From assembly GCA_002007465.1 (NCBI GenBank), contig LNAC01000682.1, positions 249,779-313,778 on the forward strand: a stretch of 64,000 nt of DNA. Direction: 5' to 3'. Under the pieces are notes generated by a model that saw nothing but the letters and a program-made list of their open reading frames with translations, was not told where the DNA came from and did not search any database. A program made the translations under genes and the position numbers. This stretch comes from Ailurus styani (Eukaryota; Chordata; Mammalia; Carnivora; Ailuridae). This document shows, piece by piece, positions 1-9,263 of this stretch. Each line of letters opens with the position of its first letter. Within the stretch, counting starts at the first letter, position 1.

Positions 1-74
1 GATCCCAGGACCCTGAGATCATGACCTGAGCCAAAGGCAGAGGCTTTAACCCACTGAGCCACCCAGGCACCCCA
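1..74 (-). repeat. CAN-SINE, cut by window start
   Basis: The sequence ends ...CACTGAGCCACCCAGGCACCCC, the reverse complement of a CAN-SINE head. Only the tRNA-related part is in the window. Confidence 0.9.
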
Positions 75-256
75 GTCTGATAGTTTCTTAACCTGGGGTC
101 CATGGACAGAATGCAGGGGGCTTATATCCTTGCATGGGAGGGCAAGAAACTTTATTTTTAGGAAATGAAACATTTTCTTTAATTAAGTGTAGTCAACAAA
201 GCACACTGCTATTGGCAGGACCTGTGACTTTGTCGCCAACAGAAATCACAGATATT

Positions 257-454
257 GGGCGCCTGGGTGGCTCAGTGGCTTAAGCCTCTGCCTTCGGCTC
301 AGGTCATGATCTCAGGGTCCTGGGATCGAGGCCCGCATCGGGCTCTCTGCTCAGCAGGGAGCCTGCTTCCTCCTCTCTCTGCCTGCCTCTCTGCCTACTT
401 GTAATCTCTCTCTCTGTGTCAAATAAATAAATAAAAATCTTAAAAAAAAAAAAA
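257..454 (+). repeat. CAN-SINE, full length
   Basis: Head GGGCGCCTGGGTGGCTCAG, A-rich tail. It is flanked by the perfect duplication AGAAATCACAGATATT at 241-256 and 455-470. Confidence 0.95.
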
Positions 455-548
455 AGAAATCACAGATATTTTCTTATCATGGTATAGTTGTAGTGGATGT
501 CTTTAAAAATCCTTTAGCTTATCACACTTTGAAATTAGAGTAGCCCTT

Positions 549-743
549 GGGGTGCCTGGGTGGCTCAGGAGGTTAAGCGTCTGACTTGAGCTCAGGCCAT
601 GACCTCAGGGTCTTGGGATCGAGCCCCGCATTTGGCTCTCTGCTTCTCCCTCTCTTTCTGCCTGCTGCTCTCCGTGCTTGTGCTCTCTCTCTGTATCAAA
701 TAAATAAATAAATAAATAAATAAATAAAATCTTAAACAAAAAG
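549..743 (+). repeat. CAN-SINE, full length
   Basis: Subfamily with ...GTTAAGCGTCTGACTTGAG...; the tail has a long (AAAT)n run. The flanks share GAAATTAGAGT. Confidence 0.92.
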
Positions 744-830
744 AAATTAGAGTTGGCTTTAGATCTGCAGCTACATCTCATTGTTTAATAAGGTAATAAA
801 GAAACACATACATATTACATCCCAAATTTG

Positions 831-1019
831 ATTTTTTTTTTTTTTGAGAGAGAGAGAGAGCATGAGCAGGTGATGGAGGCAGAGGCAGAGGGAGAGAGAG
901 AATCCCAAACAGGCTCCATGCCCAGTGCAGAGCCCAGCATGGGTCTCGATCTCACAAACCTGAGATCATGGCCTGAGCCAAAATCAAGAGTCGGTTGCAT
1001 AACTGACTGAGCCACCCAG
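831..1019 (-). repeat. CAN-SINE, diverged older copy
   Basis: A T-run and GAGAGA tract at the left, ending GACTGAGCCACCCAG. It is more diverged than neighbouring copies. Confidence 0.88.
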
Positions 1020-1809
1020 TCATCATCCTAAATGTGATTTTAAAAACCTTTTGAAAATGCATTTCAACATAAAGGTTTCTTTTGTAATTCTGCGTTTCAT
1101 TTTGTACATTTTAAAAAACAATTCTGGGAGTGTTCATAAGCTTCACCAGATTGACAAAGGGGTCCATGGTCCCAAACAAGTGTGGAAAGTCAGATGGCTA
1201 AGGGTGGAAAGGGAAGGGCAGATGTGTGAAGGTGACTGCAGTAGTCTGATCCGGGGATCACAGGGCTGGGATGAGGCTGTGACGGACACGGGACATGCTC
1301 AGTCTACAGCTCAGACCAACTCATTTCCTGCCCTGCCCCAGCACCTACCACAGTGCCGGGAACACGGAGGCCAATGAGTCACATTTATTACATGTTTGGA
1401 AAATGCAGCCCAGTGAGTGGGCTTACGAGGCTAGAAATGAGGAAGGAACAAGGGCGATAGAAGCTGTTCCATCTAACCCAGCCATGTCGCAGTGGGATCT
1501 GGCACTGGAGCAGGTAGGAAGGATGGAGACTAGCAGTCAGCCTACCTACCGATGGGAATGATAGCCCAGAAGCACACAACGGTCTTAGTTTTTAATTTCA
1601 CTGATCTTGTTCCAAATTTGCCTTTTCTCCTTTTTACATGGGACTCTTGAGCCATTGCCATAAAGCACTTCTGTCAGTCTTCCTGAATGTCTCCGCAGAA
1701 GCAAGTCGGGACAAGGCTTTTCCCAGCCCAGAACTTCTTTTGCAAAGGATGGCTTGCCTATATGACACCGCCCAGGCAAGCCCTGGATCTGGGGCCAACA
1801 TCAGAATTA

Positions 1810-2185
1810 AAGAAAAGGCAACTGGATTTCATATGGATTAATTTTATGTGTCAATTTGACAATCACATGCCCAGGTATCTGGTTAAGCAGATGGCAGCAG
1901 AGTAAGGCGAACTCACTCTGCCTGACCGTCTTCGAGCTAGGACATCAGTCTTCTCCTGTCTTCAGACTTGGACTCAAACTGGAACTTACATCATGTGCTC
2001 CTTTGGTTCTCCAAACTTCAACTCAGGCTAGAACCACACCACTGGCTCTCCTGGGTTTCCAGCCTGTCAGCTGTGGATTTGGGGACTTTTCAGCCTTCAT
2101 AACCATGATTGATCAATTAATCAATCTATATCTATTCCTTCTTGATTCTGTTTCTCTGGTGAACCCAGACCAATGGAAATGATCT
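1810..2185 (+). repeat. Ancient interspersed repeat, family not named
   Basis: It runs from about TTTTATGTGTCAATTTGAC to TTCTGTTTCTCTGGTGAACCC and resembles a repeat common across placental genomes. The same family occurs in the opposite orientation at 46315-46780. I do not recall its RepBase name with confidence. Open frames here are incidental. Confidence 0.6.
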
Positions 2186-2233
2186 TTGCCTATAACCCTC
2201 CACCAGTGAAAATGCTACAAAACAACTGTTACA

Positions 2234-2432
2234 GGGCGCCTGGGTGGCTCAGTGGGTTGAAGCCTCTGCCTTCGGCTCAGGTCATGATCTCAGGGTCCTG
2301 GGATCGAGCCCCACATCCATGCTAAGCAGAGAGCCTGCTTCCTCCTCTCTCTCTGCCTGCCTCTCTGCCTACTTGTGATCTCTCTTTCTCAGTCAAACCA
2401 ATAAATAAAATCTTTAAAAAAAATTAAAAAAG
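2234..2432 (+). repeat. CAN-SINE
   Basis: Head GGGCGCCTGGGTGGCTCAGTGGGTT, CT-rich stretch, then AATAAATAAAATCTTTA and an A-rich tail. There is a small deletion in the middle (...CCACATCCATGCTAAGC...). Confidence 0.94.
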
Positions 2433-2537
2433 GAAAAGAACTTAAGTTTGTCTGAAATGGTAGAAGTGAGGAATGCTTTGGTAGAAGTGAGGAATGCTTT
2501 GGAGGAGAGCAAGAATTAGGGTTGTCTGGGGCACGTG

Positions 2538-2539
<2 letters not shown>

Positions 2540-2586
<47 letters not shown>
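2540..2586. repeat. (AC)n microsatellite
   Basis: An uninterrupted AC run of about 23 units. The cysteine/valine-rich open frames crossing it are artefacts. Confidence 0.97.
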
Positions 2587-2587
<1 letters not shown>

Positions 2588-3104
2588 AGCTCCATGTCCT
2601 TCTTGTGCACTCTTCACGACCTCTGGCAATCAGACTTCTACCCTGACACTCCACTCCTAGAGCTTTGCACTCTGATGCCTCCAGTCTCCAAATTCTAGCC
2701 ATTCCCACTGTGCTAATGGTGTACATCCCTAGCCTTGAGCTTTCCAAAATAACAGAATCATCACAGACAGTCTGATTTCACCCAGTACCTTCATATCATA
2801 GATTATAAAACTAAGCATCTTAGAAATCTAGAGATGTGTACAGAGTCATGTATGTGCTGGTAATTAGCATAGTCGAGACTGGAAGCCAAGTTTCCTAAAT
2901 ACCACTCTTTCACTCACTTGGATAACCTGGCTTTCCATCTGGTCTATATCCTAGCGAGCTATGAACTATTTTCAATTAGATAGCCTCTGTTCAACTCAGA
3001 CACTAAAAACCTCAACATACACTTGTAAAAATGTTGAGTCTTAAGTGGACAACTAGGGGAAAGTCTTTGTCATACAAGATGGTCAAGGGGTTAATATTGT
3101 TAAT

Positions 3105-3290
3105 TTGTAAAAGAGCATTCATTCAACACATATTTCATTGAGGGCTCCCCAGGTGCAGTATGCTAGACAGTGAGAATACAATGGTGAATAAGAATAGCAC
3201 GGTTTCTCCTTGCACAGACTTTACCGTCTAGTGGGCACAAACAAACTAATCTGAAATTACCACAGGGGAAAGGCAGTCATGCGCAGCTTC
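3105..3290 (-). repeat. L2 3'-end fragment
   Basis: CATTCATTCAACACATATTT..., GCTAGACAGTGAGAATACAATG... and CTAGTGGGCACAAACAAACTAA... follow the antisense L2 3' end pattern. Confidence 0.6.
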
Positions 3291-3919
3291 TAGCTTCCTG
3301 CATAGGAGGGCAGCGTTTCCTTACAAAGGGATAAAAACCCTTAAGACCTGTGCTGGGTATCACTCTCTGCTCTGAAGTATCTTCTCCTGTCCCACGTTTG
3401 AACAGGTGTCATTCTTTGTTCTGCTTCACTGTGGGTCAAAGACCCTCGGGCGGGACTTCAGCTTTCTGTTTTTCAGACCCCATGGGGGAGGACATGGGGT
3501 CCTTGGCCCGAAATGCGAACAAGATGCGTGTGCAGGCCGTCTCCCCGTGTTGGTTGGGCGAGAAGACCCGCTGAGCATAGGAGACGGACACTGGCTATTG
3601 AAGGGGAACTTGCTATGTCTCTTCTCCATGTGAGTAAAGTGTTGTTCCACTCAGAGCCTGTGTGAGTCTTGTCTCTCCTGGCACCCCTGATACCTGCAGA
3701 CCACGCAGGGGGTCGACATACTGGGACTGCTGCACCTGGTTGTAGGCAGCAGGTGGCTACTCACCCAACAATTATCATAATAAAACACTACCTGAAGGAA
3801 AGGAATGCCTGTGGAGGAAGCATGCCACTGAGGGTCTGACTCATGCTGGATGTGTGACCTGGACTGGGGAGTGTTGGGAGCTATCCATGAGGTTCTGAGC
3901 TGAGAATGAAAGTATAGAC

Positions 3920-5080
3920 ACGAGCTAATTAGGGGAGGATGGAAGGAGGTGCAGACACCACAGGCCAAGGATGTTCTGTGCAAAGGCACTGTGGCATATT
4001 TGAAAAATTGAAAGAAGGCTGGTAGGCCCTCAGGGCATAAAGTGAGGAGCAGAATGTGGCTCGAATAAGCCTGGAGAAGGAAGCAGGGACCAGACAGTGC
4101 AGGGCCTTCTAGGTCACCTTGAGGATTTGAATCTGCATCCACTGAGGAATGGACAGCATGGAAGTTTGTTAAGGAGAGGTTAACATGGTGAGAGTTGTGT
4201 TTTGAAGAGATGAGGCTGGTGGCAGTGGAAAAAATGGATGTGAAAAGGAGAAAGTAGATGCCAAGAGCTAAGTGAGACCATTGCCAACATCCAGGAGAAA
4301 GAGACTGGTAGCTTAGGCCAGTGGTTCTCAACCAGGGAAATTTCACCCCTCTGAAGACCCTTGGCAATCTCTGGGAACACTCTTGAGAGTCGTATGGTGT
4401 GTGGGGATGTTAATAAGCATTTAGCAAATTTAAGGTCAGGAATGCCACTAAATAAACATCCTAAAAGACACACAAAGGGCCCCCTGGCCTGAAATATAAT
4501 AGTGCCAAGATTGGCAAATCCTGGCTCAGGCTGTGGTGGTGGCAGAGGCGAGGGACACATGGGAGAGATGATTAGGAGGGTAAAGCCAGCAATCTTTAGT
4601 GACTGATTGATGATGAGGGATGAGGGGGCGATTAGCAAAGAGAACCCTCAGCTTTCTGGCTTGCTCACTTGAATGACTGGGGGGTGCCATCCACTGAGAC
4701 AAGAAATGTTGGAGAAATTGATGGTTTGCTGGAGGAGGAGGAGGAGGAGGAGGAGGAGCTCAGCTGGAGACCTATGAAACTGAGATGCCTCTAAGACATG
4801 CAAAAGAAATCAGGCCATTCACTAGGTCTACAGCTCAAGAGGAAAAGCCTGAGCAGGACACATGCATTTCAGAGGTTTCCTTGAGTAGTAGAATGGAAGC
4901 CAGGGGCAGCGATGAGATTACTAAGAAAGGGGGTACAGAGTGAGAAAGAAAGTGGGCCCGGGAGAGAATCTTGAGAAACTCTTGGGAGGGGAGCACAAAC
5001 CAGCAAAAACCATGTAGGGGGCATCCAGAGAGGTGGGAGGAAAACCAGGGCATGTCACCTCAGAAGCTTCCAGTGGGACT
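3920..5080 (-). repeat. L2 LINE fragment, interrupted by a MER5-type element
   Basis: Stretches such as GGACCAGACAGTGCAGGGCCTTC..., ...GAGACCTATGAAACTGAGATGCCT... and ...CCAGAGAGGTGGGAGGAAAACCAGGG... track, in order, the antisense of the L2 reverse-transcriptase region and 3' part. It is heavily decayed, with no open frame. A (GGA)n run at 4731-4757 lies inside it. Confidence 0.65.
4318..4530 (+). mobile_element. MER5-type hAT DNA transposon fossil
   Basis: It starts CAGTGGTTCTCAACCAGGG and contains TAATAGTGCCAAGATTGGCAAATCC near its end, matching MER5A/B-like non-autonomous hAT-Charlie elements. It is inserted in the L2 fragment. Confidence 0.65.
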
Positions 5081-5119
5081 GTTTCCCCCACACCTTCTCC
5101 AATACAGAGCACTTCAGTT

Positions 5120-5785
5120 ATTTTTAAAGCTTTGCTAAACTGATCAGTAAAGAAAAATTTTGTTTAAAGATGTCAAAGTTTTAATTGGCCATGTTGGGGT
5201 AAGTAAGGAGATCAACATCTTTGCCATGTTTACTGGCCTTTTGTACTTCTTGGGTCATTTGTCCGTTTTCTTATTCTAGATATTCCTATTTTTCTAGATT
5301 GGTATGACCTCGCATATATTATGATTTTTCACTCTTTGCTATCACATTCTTAAATATTTCCCCACGATGTATCTTTTTTTAAAAGATGTCTTTCTCCATG
5401 CAGTTATTTTACATTTTCTTTTCCTGCAAGATTGTTGTTGACTTTATCTTCCTGCTTTGATTTCATGCTGGGAGAGGCTGTTACTTCCCAAGGATCATAA
5501 AAATGTTCTTCTATACTTTCTTAGGGTATTAAATCCTCTTTACACTTATAATTTTCATCCACCTAAAATCTATTTTTGTGACTGATGAATGATTAGGACT
5601 TTTTTCTCAATTCAGTTGAGAAATGTATTTTTCCAGTCTCCTCTTTATGTTAAACTAAATCCCATATCCATTAATCTGGTATTGATCTATCTCTGTTGTT
5701 CTTTAGAGCTCTTGGTATATTCCTGTGCCCAAACCAGGCTGTTTTAATTACTGTAGCTTTATGGTATGGTTTGATATCTCGAAGG
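5120..5785 (-). repeat. L1 LINE fragment (antisense)
   Basis: ...TGGTATTGATCTATCTCTG... followed by ...GCTGTTTTAATTACTGTAGCTTTATGGTATGG... is the reverse complement of a typical old L1 segment. No open frame survives. Confidence 0.7.
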
Positions 5786-6241
5786 CACATCTGTATTATT
5801 TTATTATATTATTTTATTTTATTTTTTTTTTTAAAGATTTTTATTTATTTATTTCACAGAGGGAGAGAGAGCACAAGGAGGCAGAGAGGCAGGCAGAGAG
5901 AGAGGGGGAAGCAGGCTCCCCGCTGAGCAGAGAGCCCGATGTGGGCCTCGATCCCAGGACCCTGAGATCATGACCTGAGCCGAAAGCAGACGCCCTAACC
6001 CACTGAGCCACCCAGGCACCCATTATTTTATTTTATTTTAAAGATTTTATTTATTTATTTGAGAAAGAGAGTGAGTGAGAGAGCACAAGCAGGGGGAGTG
6101 GGAGAGGGAAAAGCAGGCTCCCTGATGAGCAGGGAGCCTGATGTGGGGCTCAATCCCAGGACCCCGGGAACATGACCTGAGCCAAAGGCAGACGCTTAAC
6201 TGACTGAGCCACCCAGGAGCCCCACATCTGTATTATTTTAT
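5786..6241 (-). repeat. Two tandem CAN-SINEs between one target duplication
   Basis: SINE 1 spans about 5823-6020 and SINE 2 about 6036-6222, both in minus orientation. CACATCTGTATTATTTTAT occurs before both (5786) and after both (6223), with an ATTATTTTATTTTATTTTA linker between. This fits one insertion into the T-rich tail of the other. Confidence 0.9.
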
Positions 6242-6677
6242 AATCAGGAAAAAGCATAAAGCTTTTTTTTGCATACGTATATATGTGTAAATGTTTGCTC
6301 CTATGCGTGGATGCCTGGGTTATTTTTAGAATGAGCACAAACTGCATTTCAAGGCTCCTTAGGCCCAGGAACCTTCTCTCAGCTTCTGGGGAATCACTGA
6401 GGATGTTAAGATCAGCCATTCATTTCTTAGAACCAAAGTGACTGACCTCTGGTGTAGGTAGAGTATCAGCAGCTTCCTGTGGGCCTATGGCTGCCTGGGT
6501 GCAGAGATCCCTCAGCCTTCAGTCAGATGCCTTACTTTTATTGGCCCAAAGCTTTCAGAGAAAGTAAGTCTTGTAATACAGCAAGCATTCACTGACTGTC
6601 CCTCATCCCCATCACAGACCCTGTAGAAATCTCCCAGCAAGGGTCTGTTTCAAACAACTCAGGGTGAGTGACTGGTG

Positions 6678-6679
<2 letters not shown>

Positions 6680-6722
<43 letters not shown>
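6680..6722. repeat. (CA)n microsatellite
   Basis: A pure CA run of about 21 units, about 0.9 kb upstream of the ENTPD3 CpG island. Confidence 0.97.
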
Positions 6723-6724
<2 letters not shown>

Positions 6725-7559
6725 CTAGCTTGGAGCCCTTGTCTCTGGGCTCAGAGGTCTCAAATCAGGGTCCTTCTTCTCTGGAGGACCCCCCTAATGC
6801 TCTGTGGGTTTGGCCCCATCTGCGCAGGTCAGGAGACTGGTGGCATATGGCATCTAGCTCTCCAAGAGCACAAGCAGGCCCAGGACATAGCCCAGACCTC
6901 AGCTCTTCCTTCCAGCTATTCAGGACCACCCACGAGGAGGGGTGATCCAACAGAACACTACTTAGGCCTCTTGGTGGATCATTCCAAGAGTCCTTGATGT
7001 CACTCAGAGGAGCCAAAAGGGCCACCTGCTGATGCATTAAAAACAAGATTCCTGGGGCTTTGGAGTTGCTGCATTTTTGTTCTCTTCCAGGAATAGCTTG
7101 TCCTGAATCTTAGCCTCATGATACCCATATAAAATGGGGTAGGGGAGGGCATTGCTGAGTAACCAGTGAGCAGATCCCTGGTCATGGCCAAGGCAGTCAG
7201 TCTGAAATATATGACAGGGAACGTCTCTGTGTTACTTTGCTCTCCTGGCCCAGGGGATTCAGGGACCAGTGTGCCTGCTAGCCTCATGCCCAACACTACA
7301 AGTGCTTAGCGACCTCCACTCCACGGAAAGACGGGAAACAGGGCCCATCTGTGCACACCCACGAAGTGCCCGGCTTCTCCTCTGCCCTGCCCCCACTCCC
7401 CCTCCAAGTAGGCTTGGGGTGAGGATGGAGGAAACCAAAAGAGAGATCAAAGGGTCCTTAGCCTTGACATCGATGGAAGAGGAAGTCACGCAGTGGACAC
7501 CCTCCTAGCCTTCCGTAGGTAGGCCCGGTGACACAGGGGGTGGAGGGGACCAGAAGAGG

Positions 7560-7960
7560 GAATGTGAAGCAAAGGTGCTGGGCCTTGACCCGACCAAGGG
7601 GGCGGTCCCCGCCCTCGACAGCTCCGCCCCCGCCCCGCCCCGGGGCCGCCCTGCCTCCCCAGCCTCCGCAGAGCCTCCTGCGAGCTGGCCGCAGGCTGCC
7701 ACTGCGGCAGCGCCACTCACCCTCCGCCGACCGTCTGCGCGCAGGTGAGCACCAGGGACCCAGCGCCCGAGCCGCCGAGGAAGGAGCGGGAAGCTTCGCG
7801 GGGCTGGGAGCTGGGAAGGAAGGAAACGAGATCGGATTTCAGAGAGGGCCGGAGGGAGGGGCCGAAGGGTGCGCGCCCCAATCCTGGGCTGCAGGGAGGT
7901 GGTCCCTGCCGAGCCCGGAGAGGTGGACGCGTCCTCACCGAGCGCATCTGCGGCTCCAGA
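7560..7960 (+). promoter_or_regulatory. ENTPD3: ENTPD3 CpG island and promoter
   Basis: This block is sharply GC- and CpG-rich compared with its surroundings. It contains a cluster of GC boxes (tandem CCGCCCC at about 7619-7643), the sort of element bound by Sp1-family factors, and I see no TATA box. It lies immediately upstream of and over the first splice donor of ENTPD3. Long open frames on both strands here are a by-product of high GC content and not genes. The exact transcription start cannot be read from sequence. Confidence 0.75.
7660..7744 (+). other. ENTPD3: ENTPD3 exon 1 (non-coding, 5' end uncertain)
   Basis: A strong donor, GCGCAG|GTGAGC, sits at 7744/7745 inside the CpG island. 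The next good acceptor is at 8703/8704, just 12 bases upstream of the ENTPD3 start codon, so this is the natural 5'-UTR exon with a first intron of about 0.96 kb. The 3' boundary is well supported; the 5' boundary given here is arbitrary because no initiator motif is visible. Confidence 0.6.
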
Positions 7961-8467
7961 GATGGGCTGGCGCTTAGCTATCCTGGCTGTGTGGAGACAC
8001 AGTTCCAGAACGGGGCCTCCCAGATCCTGGGGCGCTGGATCCCGGGGGCCCGACATCCCCTTGCAATTGTTTCCAGCTAGCAGCTAAAAATACCCCTCCT
8101 AGGTCTTTTAGGGGCGACTCCGGGCTCGCGGGTGGCCAACACCCACAAATACCTCCCTTGCTTCTGTGATTTGAAGAGCCCTGCCTCCGTCCTGTGAATG
8201 TCGCTAATAGGTGGAAGATTCCTTCTGCCCCGATTGGTGTTCACAGGTGGAAAAACCTGCAAGAAATGATTGACTTATTTTTTGGAAAATTTTCTGTTTA
8301 AAATTTCACCAAACCTGTCCTTCTTTTCCTTGCATCTGGGGAGATGACACTAAAATTTAAGCCTAGCTTTGGGTTTATATCCAAAGGGCTCAGTTTCTCT
8401 GTCCTCCAAGAGGTTTTGATTTGGAAGAAGTGAAGTGGGTTTGAAAGAGGGTTTTGCTCCGTGACAG

Positions 8468-8628
8468 CCTTTCCTGCTGGGACCAGAGTTTTGCTTAAGG
8501 TAGTCATTAGCTTTTACCTGAAAGCTGAGGACCAGGAGGCAGCCACATGGCTGTGGTCAGGAGACTGCTTACATATCACCCCCCTCCCTCCCCGGACAGA
8601 TGTTCTTTAGTCGTGCTGGCAAACTGGA
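8468..8628 (+). repeat. Duplicated block, copy A (upstream of ENTPD3 exon 2)
   Basis: It shares long runs, for example CAGGAGACTGCTTACATATC and CTTTAGTCGTGC, with 9440-9615, in the same order and orientation. It is about 75 bases upstream of exon 2. Confidence 0.85.
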
Positions 8629-8703
8629 CTTACCCCTGCAAGTTTCTGGAACTGAAGTCAGGGGCCAACGACACAAGGTCATTCTGTGTTCTCTTGCCTA
8701 CAG

Positions 8704-8755
8704 TTGGGAGGAACGATGTTCACTGTACTGACCCGCCAACCTTGTGAACAAGCAG
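8704..8755 (+). CDS. ENTPD3: ENTPD3 exon 2 (start codon exon; coding from 8716)
   Basis: The acceptor TCTTGCCTACAG|TTGG at 8703/8704 has a good pyrimidine tract and the donor is GCAG|GTTAGT at 8755/8756. Coding bases 8716-8755 give the N-terminal residues [13 protein letters not shown] plus the first base of Gly14. The start has A at -3 and is the first ATG in the exon. A longer open frame runs through this exon in another phase and is a shadow. The N terminus matches the known short cytoplasmic tail of NTPDase3. Confidence 0.93.
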
Positions 8756-9208
8756 GTTAGTATATCCCAGCAGGCAGCAAGTGCGGTGTTCTCAAGTCAC
8801 AGCCCCGGCTTCAGCCCCCAGTTCCTCATGCGTGGCCCCTGCCAATGATTTTAATGTCTGTGGTTTGAGACTCAGTCGCTTACTGGGCTTTCACCACCAG
8901 CATGCCTCAGGTAGAAGTAATGCTTTTGATCAAAGCTACACAAAACAAGGACTAACATGCATGTTTCGCTTAAATGGTTTTTCCGGTTTGCATAATCCAT
9001 TAATTTGGCTGTTTGTGGTTTCCCTTACCAAGCTGCGTGTGGGGTTTGCTTGAGAATATTGTTGCTTTTGTAATGCATTGTGAAGTCCTTAGATCTGTCT
9101 TCTTCTTCCATCTCAGTGTTGTTGCTGGCATAGTACCTACAGGTCCCGCACTCCCTACCCCCACCCTAGGTCAGCGTCCTTTCCTTTGCTACTGGAGGCA
9201 CATGTGCA

Positions 9209-9263
<55 letters not shown>

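Noticed and set aside
2389..2747. Open frames with long Cys-Val repeats
   Set aside because: Translation of an AC dinucleotide run.
3651..4638. Minus-strand open frames of 238 and 152 codons
   Set aside because: The larger one lies in antisense L2 and MER5 sequence. No intact reverse-transcriptase domain is present, only decayed remnants.
7505..8087. Overlapping long open frames on both strands in the CpG-rich block (up to 183 codons)
   Set aside because: GC-rich sequence lacks stops by chance. The frames overlap on both strands, show no recognisable domain, and the block functions as the ENTPD3 promoter and 5' UTR.
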